This document shows, piece by piece, positions 1 to 5,451 of a stretch of DNA of 5,451 nt (the first letter of the stretch is position 1; the number at the start of each line of letters is the position of its first letter). Under the pieces are notes generated by a model. It was not told the DNA's origin, did no database searches, and saw only the letters and a list, made by a program, of their open reading frames with translations. The translations under genes were made by a program, and so were the position numbers. Source of the stretch: an uncultured Lachnospiraceae bacterium (GTDB taxonomy: Bacteria > Bacillota > Clostridia > Lachnospirales > Lachnospiraceae); contig CAMWUP010000176.1 in assembly GCA_947177465.1 (NCBI GenBank), positions 1 through 5,451 on the forward strand. The letters are read 5' to 3'.

Positions 1-212
1 AAATCTGTCTCTGCGCCGTCGTCGGTCACAAATACCTCGCCGTGCTGTATGGGATTCATGGTACCCGGATCGATGTTGATATATGGGTCAAATTTCTGCA
101 TGGTTACCTTGTAGCCGCGCGCCTTCAAGAGTCGTCCCAAGGAAGCGGCTGTAATTCCTTTTCCGAGTCCGGAGACGACACCGCCTGTCACAAATACATA
201 TTTTACTGGCAT
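1..212 (-). CDS. pyrG: CTP synthase, N-terminal part (5' end of gene; runs off the left edge)
   Basis: CTP synthase makes CTP from UTP, ATP and glutamine, the last step of de novo pyrimidine nucleotide synthesis, in the cytoplasm. Only the first 70 codons are present, the start of the N-terminal synthetase (amidoligase) domain. The protein begins [20 protein letters not shown]. The glycine-rich nucleotide-binding loop (about residues 10-19) includes Lys18, which matches the ATP-binding lysine of the family. The [20 protein letters not shown] block (residues 40-59) and the VTDDGAETD block (residues 62-70) are nearly identical to known CTP synthases. The glutaminase domain would lie outside the window. 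The start codon is the complement of 210-212. It has a good Shine-Dalgarno GGAGG 7 bases upstream and gives the usual family N-terminus. The gene is transcribed divergently from the DUF1846 gene and has its own promoter and a leader hairpin. Family assignment is very secure. Confidence 0.97.
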   Translation of the reverse strand, partial: MPVKYVFVTGGVVSGLGKGITAASLGRLLKARGYKVTMQKFDPYINIDPGTMNPIQHGEVFVTDDGAETD

Positions 213-219
213 AGAAATA

Positions 220-224
220 CCTCC
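220..224 (-). promoter_or_regulatory. Shine-Dalgarno site of pyrG
   Basis: The minus strand reads GGAGG here, followed by a 7-base spacer and the ATG of pyrG. This consensus site fixes the start codon. It lies outside the upstream leader hairpin, so the hairpin is more likely to act on transcription than to mask the ribosome binding site. Confidence 0.85.
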
Positions 225-240
225 GCTGCAAACAATTTTA

Positions 241-280
241 ATAAATAAAAAGGGCGCTAAAACATAACTTTAGCGCCTTT
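241..280 (-). terminator. Intrinsic-terminator-like hairpin in the pyrG leader (candidate attenuator)
   Basis: On the minus strand a 9-bp perfect stem GGCGCTAAA/TTTAGCGCC (plus-strand arms 253-261 and 269-277) closes a 7-base loop. A flanking G-T wobble (252/278) and A-T pairs (250-251/279-280) can extend it to about 12 bp. On the minus strand the stem is followed directly by CTTTTTATTTATT, a good U-tract for factor-independent termination. On the plus strand only three Ts follow, so the minus direction is the effective one. The hairpin lies between the predicted pyrG promoter and the pyrG start codon, so it would stop or pause transcription before the gene. Attenuation in the leader is an established way of controlling pyrG in Bacillus. 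The same role here is an inference. An alternative is a 5' stem-loop that stabilises the mRNA. Confidence 0.72.
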
Positions 281-295
281 GCTTCAATAAAATGG

Positions 296-324
296 ATTTT
301 ATCACCGGATAGGAAAGTTGTCAA
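296..324 (-). promoter_or_regulatory. Predicted sigma-A type promoter of pyrG
   Basis: On the minus strand a perfect -35 box TTGACA (plus 319-324) is followed, after exactly 17 bases, by a -10 box TAAAAT (plus 296-301, one mismatch to TATAAT). The likely transcription start is near plus position 288 (an A), about 8 bases past the -10 box. This gives a leader of about 76 bases. The first transcribed bases would read about AUUGAAGCAAAGG, with no run of G at the start. AT-rich sequence lies upstream of the -35 box. The match is strong, but the start site is only predicted. Confidence 0.82.
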
Positions 325-359
325 GATTGAAAATATACGGGATTTTAGAAAAATTTGAT

Positions 360-388
360 ATTTCTTCATTCCTTTTTTATGGTATAAT
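360..388 (+). promoter_or_regulatory. Predicted extended -10 promoter of the DUF1846-ftsH run
   Basis: A perfect -10 hexamer TATAAT (383-388) is preceded by TG one base upstream (TGGTATAAT, 380-388), which is the extended -10 motif. At the usual 16-17 base spacing there is only a weak -35 (ATTTCT or TTTCTT, 360-366). A better-looking TTGATA at 355-360 is 22 bases away, which is too far. The extended -10 may compensate. The predicted transcription start is near 395-396, giving a leader of about 46 bases. It lies back to back with the pyrG promoter, with about 35 bp between the two -35 regions. Confidence 0.72.
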
Positions 389-424
389 GTATTTTATCAT
401 GTTAAAATGAGAAACAGTAATACA

Positions 425-430
425 AAAGGA
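425..430 (+). promoter_or_regulatory. Weak Shine-Dalgarno site of the DUF1846 gene
   Basis: AAAGGA sits 11 bases upstream of the ATG at 442, a slightly long spacing, in an A-rich stretch. It is weaker than the sites of pyrG and uvrC. It supports the 442 start, because there is no other in-frame start with a better site nearby and the resulting N-terminus matches the family. Confidence 0.5.
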
Positions 431-441
431 AAAGAAAAATC

Positions 442-1914
442 ATGAAAATAGGATTTGATAATGAGAAATATTTACAGATGCAGTCGGAGCATATAGAGGA
501 AAGAATTAATAAGTTTGGGGACAAACTATACCTTGAGTTCGGCGGCAAGCTGTTTGACGATTTCCATGCTTCAAGGGTGCTGCCGGGGTTTGAGCCGGAC
601 AGCAAGCTCCGCATGTTAATGAAACTGTCTGACAGGGCTGAAATTATTATTGTCATCAATGCTGCGGATATCGAGAAAAATAAGATTCGCGGTGATTTGG
701 GGATTACCTATGACGAAGATGTGCAGCGTCTGATGCAGGAGTTTGAAAGCCGGGGACTGTATGTGGGAAGCGTGGTGCTGACGCATTATGCAGGGCAGAT
801 GCGGGCTGCGGATTTTAAGGAAAGATTGGAAAAAAGAAATGTCAAGGTGTATCTTCACTATTCCATAGAAGGTTATCCATCCGATATTCCTCTCATTGTC
901 AGCGATGAAGGCTATGGAAAAAATGAATATATCGAAACCTCGAGACCGCTGGTGGTGGTTACTGCGCCGGGACCGGGGAGCGGAAAAATGGCAACCTGTC
1001 TTTCCCAGCTTTACCATGACAATAAGAGAGGTATCAAAGCGGGCTACGCCAAATACGAAACCTTTCCCATCTGGAATATTCCGTTAAAGCATCCAATCAA
1101 CCTTGCGTACGAGGCGGCGACTGCGGATTTGAATGATGTGAATATGATTGACCCTTTTCATTTGGAGGCGTACGGTGAAACCGCGGTCAATTACAACAGG
1201 GATATTGAGATTTTCCCGGTTTTAAACGCTATTTTCGAAGGGATTTATGGGGAGAATCCCTACAAATCGCCGACGGATATGGGTGTAAACATGGCGGGCA
1301 ATTGTATCGTGGATGACGAAGTATGCAGGGAAGCATCCCATATGGAGGTTATCCGCCGCTATTACACGGCGCTCAATGATGTGATTAAGGGAAAGGCAAA
1401 AGATAATGAAGTGTATAAGATAGAGCTCTTGATGAAGCAGGCGAAGATTTCCGCGGATGACAGAAGGGTTACGGTTGCGGCAAAGGAGCGGGAAGAAGAG
1501 CTTCAGGTGCCGACGGCGGCGATAGAGCTTTCGGACGGAAAAATCATTACTTCAAAGACTTCGGATTTGCTGGGGGCGTCGGCGGCGCTGCTCTTAAATG
1601 CACTAAAGCATTTGGGAGGGGTGGAGCATGACCTTCATCTAATCTCGCCGGAAGCGATTGAGCCGATTCAGGAGTTGAAGACGAAATATCTCGGCGGAAA
1701 GAACCCGCGTCTCCACACGGACGAGGTGCTGATTGCCCTTTCGGTTTCAGCCCTGAATGATATAAATGCAAGAAAGGCGCTGGAGCAGCTTCCGAAGCTG
1801 AAGGGCTGTCAGGTGCATACCTCGGTGATGCTCTCTGATGTTGATATAAAGACATTTAAAAAGCTGGGAGTGGACTTGACCAGTGAACCTATTATAAAAG
1901 GAAAGAGAAGCTAA
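442..1914 (+). CDS. DUF1846 (UPF0371) family protein of unknown function
   Basis: I recognise this 490-residue protein as DUF1846/UPF0371, a family widespread in Firmicutes and Actinobacteria with no firmly established function. The length is usual for the family, so the gene looks intact. The N-terminus (MKIGFDNEKYLQMQSEHIEE) and the LYLEFGGKLFDDFHASRVLP block (residues 29-48) are typical. Visible features are a hydrophobic strand EIIIVINA (67-74), a second strand VGSVVLTHY (108-116), and a glycine-rich loop TAPGPGSGK (174-182). The loop resembles a nucleotide- or phosphate-binding loop, but it does not fit the Walker A consensus: Pro176 replaces the first A/G and Met183 replaces S/T. I see no signal peptide or membrane segment, so it is probably cytoplasmic. 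It is the first gene after its promoter, and its stop codon touches the ftsH start. Function should be left as unknown; the link to FtsH is positional only. Confidence 0.93.
   Translation: MKIGFDNEKYLQMQSEHIEERINKFGDKLYLEFGGKLFDDFHASRVLPGFEPDSKLRMLMKLSDRAEIIIVINAADIEKNKIRGDLGITYDEDVQRLMQEFESRGLYVGSVVLTHYAGQMRAADFKERLEKRNVKVYLHYSIEGYPSDIPLIVSDEGYGKNEYIETSRPLVVVTAPGPGSGKMATCLSQLYHDNKRGIKAGYAKYETFPIWNIPLKHPINLAYEAATADLNDVNMIDPFHLEAYGETAVNYNRDIEIFPVLNAIFEGIYGENPYKSPTDMGVNMAGNCIVDDEVCREASHMEVIRRYYTALNDVIKGKAKDNEVYKIELLMKQAKISADDRRVTVAAKEREEELQVPTAAIELSDGKIITSKTSDLLGASAALLLNALKHLGGVEHDLHLISPEAIEPIQELKTKYLGGKNPRLHTDEVLIALSVSALNDINARKALEQLPKLKGCQVHTSVMLSDVDIKTFKKLGVDLTSEPIIKGKRS
1897..1902 (+). promoter_or_regulatory. 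Shine-Dalgarno-like site of ftsH inside the end of the DUF1846 gene
   Basis: AAAGGA lies 12 bases before the ATG at 1915, within the last codons of the upstream gene. A second purine-rich stretch, AGAGAAG (1904-1910), is closer but a poor match. Because the upstream stop TAA (1912-1914) directly precedes the ATG, terminating ribosomes can reinitiate. Translational coupling could compensate for the imperfect site. Confidence 0.5.
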
Positions 1915-4071
1915 ATGAGTGAACAAAATTTAAACCAGTATGACAACGGGAACGGTTACAACAACGGTAACCGCGGTAACGGCCAGGGCGGTTCTAATCA
2001 GGGCGGCGGTCAGGGCGGTTCCGGAAACCAGAATCCCAGAAAGGTAAACCTTCTGCTTCTTTTGGTTGCGGCGCTTATCACACTGATGGTAACCAGCATG
2101 TTTATGCGCTCGATGACTGCGGATTCACAAGAGTTAAGCTACAGTGAATTTATGCAGAAGGTGGAAGAAGGAAAGGTCAAGGCTGTCAGATACAGCTCAT
2201 CCCGCATAGATATAGAGATGGTGGATGAAAATACATCGCAGAATAATCCCTTCTGGGCAGCTTATGGCATGGGAAGCCGGACGACATACTACACAGCTTT
2301 GGTTTCAGACGATGCGCTGCCGGAGAAGCTGCGCGATGCAGGCGTGGAGGTATGGGGCTATATTCCGGACAATTCCGGTTTTATTATGGAGATTCTTCTG
2401 TACTATGTCCTGCCGCTTGTGCTGTTCTGGGTACTGTTGAGTTTCCTGTTTAAGAAAATGAACAAGGGCGGCGGTCCCATGGGCGTGGGCAAGAGCAATG
2501 CCAAGGTTTATGTGCAGAAGGAAACGGGCATTACTTTTAAGGATGTGGCAGGCGAGGACGAGGCAAAGGAATCCCTGCAGGAGGTCGTGGATTTCCTGCA
2601 CAATCCGGGCAAATATGCCGGTATCGGCGCTAAGCTGCCGAAGGGAGCGCTTTTGGTGGGACCTCCCGGCACCGGTAAGACGCTGCTTGCGAAAGCGGTG
2701 GCAGGTGAGGCGGGCGTGCCGTTCTTTTCTCTTGCAGGCTCCGACTTTATTGAATTATATGTGGGTGTGGGCGCTTCCCGCGTAAGGGATTTGTTTAAGG
2801 AAGCAACGAAGCATGCGCCCTGCATCATATTTATTGACGAGATAGATGCAATCGGCAGAAGCCGTGATTCCAAGTATGGAGGCGGCAATGAGGAGAGAGA
2901 GCAGACGCTGAATCAGCTTCTTTCCGAGATGGACGGCTTTGATACCTCCAAGGGTATTTTGATTCTGGGTGCGACCAATCGCCCCGAGATTCTAGATAAG
3001 GCGCTGCTGCGTCCCGGGCGTTTCGACAGGAGAATTATTGTCGATAAGCCGGATTTAAAGGGTCGTGTGGAGATTTTAAAGGTACATGCCAAGGACGTCA
3101 AGATGGACGAAACGGTGGATTTTGATGCGATAGCGCTTGCTACCAGCGGCGCTGTGGGCGCGGACCTTGCCAATATGATAAATGAGGCGGCTATCAACGC
3201 AGTCAAGTCCGGCAGGGAATTTGTCAGCCAGAAGGATTTGTTTGATGCAGTGGAGCAGGTGCTTGTCGGAAAAGAGAAAAAGGACCGCATCATGAGCAAG
3301 GAAGAGAGAAAGATTGTTTCTTATCATGAGGTGGGGCATGCGTTAGTGAGCGCATTGCAGAAAAATTCCGAGCCGGTGCAGAAGATTACCATCGTGCCGC
3401 GTACCATGGGCGCACTCGGTTACGTGATGCATGTGCCGGAAGAGGAAAAATACCTGAATACGGAAGCAGAGCTTCGGGATATGCTGGTCGGCCTGGTTGC
3501 AGGGCGCGCCGCGGAAGAGCTGGTATTTGATACTGTGACGACAGGCGCTGCCAATGATATTGAGAAGGCGACGGGTATTGCCAGATCCATGGTGACACAG
3601 TACGGCATGAGCGCACGCTTTGGTCTGGTGGGGCTTTCCACGGTGGAGAGCAAATATCTGGAGGGACGCGACGTTATGAACTGCAGCGACCAGACTGCTG
3701 CAGAGGTAGATAAGGAAATCGTGGAAATACTGAAGCAAAGCTATGAAAAGGCGAAGGAGCTTTTGGCTGAGAACAGGGATGTCATGGATAAGCTGGCGGC
3801 GTTCCTGATTGAAAAGGAAACCATTACCGGAAAAGAGTTTATGGAGATTTACCGCAGGGAAAAGGGGATTCCTGAGCCGGAGGAGAAGAAAGAAACGGAA
3901 GAGAAGACTGCTGAAGACGCCGAGAAGGAAGGCAGCGAAGAATCGGAAAAGGAAGCAGCAAAGGAGCAGGAGATTGTACTTCCCAAGGAGGCAGTACTTC
4001 CGGAGGAGGTCAGGGAGCCGGAAGATGCGCCTTCCAATGTAGGTGTATTTACAAACCGGACTTTGGATTAA
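1915..4071 (+). CDS. ftsH: ATP-dependent zinc metalloprotease FtsH
   Basis: FtsH is a hexameric membrane-anchored AAA+ protease that extracts and degrades misfolded membrane proteins and unstable regulators. At 718 residues it is longer than typical FtsH (about 640), because of two low-complexity ends. In order: a Gly/Asn/Gln-rich cytoplasmic tail (1-42), membrane segment 1 (about 44-64), an extracytoplasmic FtsH domain (about 65-155), membrane segment 2 (about 157-179), and the AAA+ domain. The AAA+ domain has Walker A GPPGTGKT (249-256), the pore loop YVG (282-284), Walker B IIFIDEID (304-311), and arginine-finger candidates Arg366 and Arg369 in [10 protein letters not shown]. The M41 peptidase has HEVGH (471-475) with catalytic Glu472, and Asp548 (in [10 protein letters not shown]) as the third zinc ligand. 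A Glu/Lys-rich tail (about 651-705) follows. All catalytic residues are present, so the protein should be active. The start is fixed by the TAAATG junction, since the next Met residues lie inside membrane segment 1. Confidence 0.98.
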   Translation: MSEQNLNQYDNGNGYNNGNRGNGQGGSNQGGGQGGSGNQNPRKVNLLLLLVAALITLMVTSMFMRSMTADSQELSYSEFMQKVEEGKVKAVRYSSSRIDIEMVDENTSQNNPFWAAYGMGSRTTYYTALVSDDALPEKLRDAGVEVWGYIPDNSGFIMEILLYYVLPLVLFWVLLSFLFKKMNKGGGPMGVGKSNAKVYVQKETGITFKDVAGEDEAKESLQEVVDFLHNPGKYAGIGAKLPKGALLVGPPGTGKTLLAKAVAGEAGVPFFSLAGSDFIELYVGVGASRVRDLFKEATKHAPCIIFIDEIDAIGRSRDSKYGGGNEEREQTLNQLLSEMDGFDTSKGILILGATNRPEILDKALLRPGRFDRRIIVDKPDLKGRVEILKVHAKDVKMDETVDFDAIALATSGAVGADLANMINEAAINAVKSGREFVSQKDLFDAVEQVLVGKEKKDRIMSKEERKIVSYHEVGHALVSALQKNSEPVQKITIVPRTMGALGYVMHVPEEEKYLNTEAELRDMLVGLVAGRAAEELVFDTVTTGAANDIEKATGIARSMVTQYGMSARFGLVGLSTVESKYLEGRDVMNCSDQTAAEVDKEIVEILKQSYEKAKELLAENRDVMDKLAAFLIEKETITGKEFMEIYRREKGIPEPEEKKETEEKTAEDAEKEGSEESEKEAAKEQEIVLPKEAVLPEEVREPEDAPSNVGVFTNRTLD
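1984..2021 (+). repeat. Short direct repeats encoding the Gly/Gln-rich N-terminal tail of FtsH
   Basis: CAGGGCGG occurs three times, at 1984, 1999 and 2011. The first and third copies extend to CAGGGCGGTTC. They are in frame and encode QGG(S/G) units. Upstream, AACGG motifs repeat as well (about 1943-1981) and encode the NGN-type units. Such near-identical short units can expand or contract by replication slippage, so the tail length may vary between strains. Confidence 0.7.
3976..4009 (+). repeat. 18-base tandem duplication in the 3' end of ftsH
   Basis: GTACTTCCCAAGGAGG (3976-3991) recurs as GTACTTCCGGAGGAGG (3994-4009), 14 of 16 bases identical, with a period of 18 bases. It keeps the frame and encodes VLPKEA followed by VLPEEV in the disordered C-terminal tail. 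It looks like a local in-frame duplication. Both copies contain GGAGG, but no meaningful downstream ORF uses it. Confidence 0.65.
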
Positions 4072-4085
4072 CAGGAAGATAAAGT

Positions 4086-4117
4086 AAGAGCCGTATCAGC
4101 AGATGGTACGGCTTTTC
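4086..4117 (+). terminator. Intrinsic-terminator-like hairpin between ftsH and uvrC
   Basis: AGCCGTATCA (4089-4098) pairs with TGGTACGGCT (4104-4113) around a 5-base loop GCAGA, giving 10 bp including one G-T wobble. Weaker pairs at 4086-4088/4114-4116 may extend it. It is followed by a short T-run (TTTT, 4113-4116) and then CATC. The stem is good but the U-tract is short, so termination is probably partial. It lies 14 bases after the ftsH stop. Only 6 bases separate its T-run from the uvrC Shine-Dalgarno, so uvrC expression by read-through is likely. Confidence 0.68.
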
Positions 4118-4122
4118 ATCGC

Positions 4123-4129
4123 GGAGGGG
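4123..4129 (+). promoter_or_regulatory. Shine-Dalgarno site of uvrC
   Basis: GGAGGGG is a strong match, with only 4 bases between the GGAGG core (4123-4127) and the ATG at 4132, a rather short spacing. It supports ATG 4132, which gives the standard UvrC N-terminus. I found no convincing promoter between ftsH and this site. Confidence 0.75.
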
Positions 4130-4131
4130 TT

Positions 4132-5451
4132 ATGCAGTTTGATTTTGAAGAGGAGTTAAAAAAGCTTCCGGCAAAGCCGGGCGTTTACATTATGCACGAT
4201 GCGCAGGACGCTATTTTGTATGTGGGAAAGGCCATAAACCTGCGCAACAGGGTGCGCTCGTATTTCAGGGAAAACATTGGGAGGGGGCCGCAGATTGACA
4301 GGATGGTTTCCCTGATTGCACGTTTTGAATATATTGTGACGGATTCCGAGCTGGAAGCGCTGGTTTTGGAAAACAATCTGATTAAGGAGCATTTGCCCAA
4401 GTACAATACGCTTTTGAAGGACGACAAAACATATCCGTACATCAAAGTAACGGTGGGCGAGGCGTACCCCCGTATTCTGTTTTCAAGAGAAATGAAGAAG
4501 GATAAATCCCGTTATTTCGGTCCTTATACGAGTGCCGGTGCGGTGAAGGATACCATAGAGCTGCTCAATAAGCTTTATCAGCTCAGAACCTGTACAAGAA
4601 GCCTGCCGAAGGATATCGGGACGGAACGGCCTTGTTTAAATTACCATATCAAACAATGTCTGGCGCCCTGTCAGGATTTTATAAGCAGAGAAGAATATAG
4701 ACAGCAGGTAGAGCAGGCGCTCAGTTTTCTCGGCGGAAATTACGGCAATATATTAAAGGAGCTCGAGGAAAAAATGCAGTCCGCTGCAGAAGCCATGGAG
4801 TTTGAAGAGGCGGCGCGGTATCGGGATTTGTACAACAGTGTCAAATCTGTCGCCCAGAAGCAGAAGATTACGGACAGTGCGGGAGAGGACAGGGATATCA
4901 TTGCGCTTTCGAAGGATGATGCGGACGCGGTGGTACAGGTGTTTTTTGTACGTGACGGCAGACTGATAGGCAGGGAGCATTTTTACATGATGCGGGTATC
5001 GGGGTGCAGCAGGGAGCAGATACTGGAGGATTTTGTAAAACAGTTTTATGCCGGAACGCCGTTTATTCCGAGGGAGATTATGCTGCAGTCTGAAATTCCG
5101 GATGCAGTCCTCATTGAAGAATGGCTTGGAAAGCGAAAGGGCGGCAGAGTGAAGCTGCTTGTGCCGAAAAAGGGCACAAAGGAAAAGCTGGTGGAGCTTG
5201 CCGCGCAGAACGCCTCTTTGGTCTTGAGCCAGGACAGGGAGCGGCTAAAGCGGGAGGAAGGGCGTACCATAGGCGCGGTGAAGGAGATTGCGGCGCTTTT
5301 GCAGCTTGAAAATGTAAGCCGCATGGAGGCATTTGACATTTCCAATATAAGCGGCTTTGAAAACGTCGGCTCCATGGTGGTGTTTGAAAAGGGAAAACCA
5401 AAGCGGAGCGACTACCGAAAATTCAAAATCAAAACGGTGGCGGGACCGGAT
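4132..5451 (+). CDS. uvrC: UvrABC excinuclease subunit C, N-terminal 440 residues (runs off the right edge)
   Basis: UvrC is the nuclease of bacterial nucleotide excision repair. Recruited by UvrB at a lesion, it cuts 3' and then 5' of the damage. The reading frame is open from 4132 to the window end. Domains: an N-terminal GIY-YIG nuclease (about 12-95), starting [10 protein letters not shown], with catalytic candidates Tyr30 (in YVGKA), Arg40, Glu75 and Asn92 (in KYN). Next comes a four-cysteine cluster, Cys154, Cys168, Cys176 and Cys180, matching the iron-sulfur cysteines described in E. coli UvrC. A UVR motif that binds UvrB follows (about 207-242, with [10 protein letters not shown] at 223-232). 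The RNase H-like nuclease domain begins near the end, with its first catalytic Asp402 in [10 protein letters not shown]. The window stops at GPD (438-440), just before the expected second catalytic Asp. The helix-hairpin-helix region is outside. All visible key residues are intact. Confidence 0.97.
   Translation, partial: MQFDFEEELKKLPAKPGVYIMHDAQDAILYVGKAINLRNRVRSYFRENIGRGPQIDRMVSLIARFEYIVTDSELEALVLENNLIKEHLPKYNTLLKDDKTYPYIKVTVGEAYPRILFSREMKKDKSRYFGPYTSAGAVKDTIELLNKLYQLRTCTRSLPKDIGTERPCLNYHIKQCLAPCQDFISREEYRQQVEQALSFLGGNYGNILKELEEKMQSAAEAMEFEEAARYRDLYNSVKSVAQKQKITDSAGEDRDIIALSKDDADAVVQVFFVRDGRLIGREHFYMMRVSGCSREQILEDFVKQFYAGTPFIPREIMLQSEIPDAVLIEEWLGKRKGGRVKLLVPKKGTKEKLVELAAQNASLVLSQDRERLKREEGRTIGAVKEIAALLQLENVSRMEAFDISNISGFENVGSMVVFEKGKPKRSDYRKFKIKTVAGPD

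Noticed and set aside
42..248. A 68-codon plus-strand open frame at the left edge
   Set aside because: It lies antisense to the conserved pyrG start and its leader, has no good ribosome binding site, and its translation resembles no family I know.
347..365. Imperfect inverted repeat AGAAA...TTTCT between the divergent promoters, possible operator
   Set aside because: Only 5-base arms in AT-rich sequence, matching no operator I recognise; expected by chance.
399..410. A tiny start-to-stop frame (M-L-K) in the DUF1846 leader, possible upstream ORF
   Set aside because: It begins about 3 bases from the predicted transcription start, has no ribosome binding site, and is short enough to occur by chance.
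402..1017. Minus-strand open frames opposite the start of the DUF1846 gene
   Set aside because: They are shadows of a well-supported conserved gene on the plus strand and show no family features.
2305..3738. Several long minus-strand open frames opposite ftsH
   Set aside because: The sense frame encodes all FtsH motifs without interruption. The antisense frames overlap each other in different frames and have no recognisable domains.
3985..4042. Shine-Dalgarno-like AAGGAGG and GGAGGAGG inside the end of ftsH, possible internal start of a small protein
   Set aside because: They encode Lys-Glu and Glu-Glu in the acidic tail. The nearest downstream out-of-frame ATG (4025) reads only five codons before a stop.
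5046..5401. Overlapping open frames on both strands inside uvrC
   Set aside because: They are shadows of the conserved UvrC reading frame, which carries the expected catalytic residues.

Overview
The window looks like a core chromosomal segment of a low-to-mid-GC Firmicute, most likely a clostridial gut-type bacterium (Lachnospiraceae-like). This is inferred from the purine-rich coding strands, consensus sigma-A style promoters, Gram-positive type Shine-Dalgarno sites, and the character of the CTP synthase, DUF1846, FtsH and UvrC proteins. All four genes are housekeeping or broadly conserved. I see no mobile element, CRISPR array, tRNA/rRNA gene, phage gene or toxin module.

Layout. On the minus strand at the left edge is the 5' part of pyrG (CTP synthase, start at 212, running off the window). 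Divergent from it, and separated by a 229-bp intergenic region, is a plus-strand run of three genes: a DUF1846/UPF0371 protein of unknown function (442-1914), the membrane AAA+ zinc protease FtsH (1915-4071), and the 5' 440 codons of uvrC (4132 to the right edge). The DUF1846 stop codon abuts the ftsH start (TAAATG), so these two are almost certainly cotranscribed. A hairpin with a short T-run lies between ftsH and uvrC and may attenuate transcription into uvrC.

The divergent intergenic region holds a strong pyrG promoter (TTGACA, 17 bp, TAAAAT), an extended -10 promoter for the DUF1846-ftsH run, and an intrinsic-terminator-like hairpin a few bases downstream of the predicted pyrG transcription start. 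The last resembles a pyrG attenuator. The initial-transcribed G run needed for the Bacillus-type CTP-sensing mechanism is not visible, so this leader is the most interesting regulatory element here.

The genes do not form one pathway: pyrG makes CTP, FtsH handles membrane and cytoplasmic protein quality control, UvrC makes the incisions of nucleotide excision repair, and the role of DUF1846 is unknown. I found no convincing new multi-gene system. The points worth a second look are the pyrG leader, the DUF1846-ftsH coupling, the low-complexity ends of FtsH, and the hairpin before uvrC.
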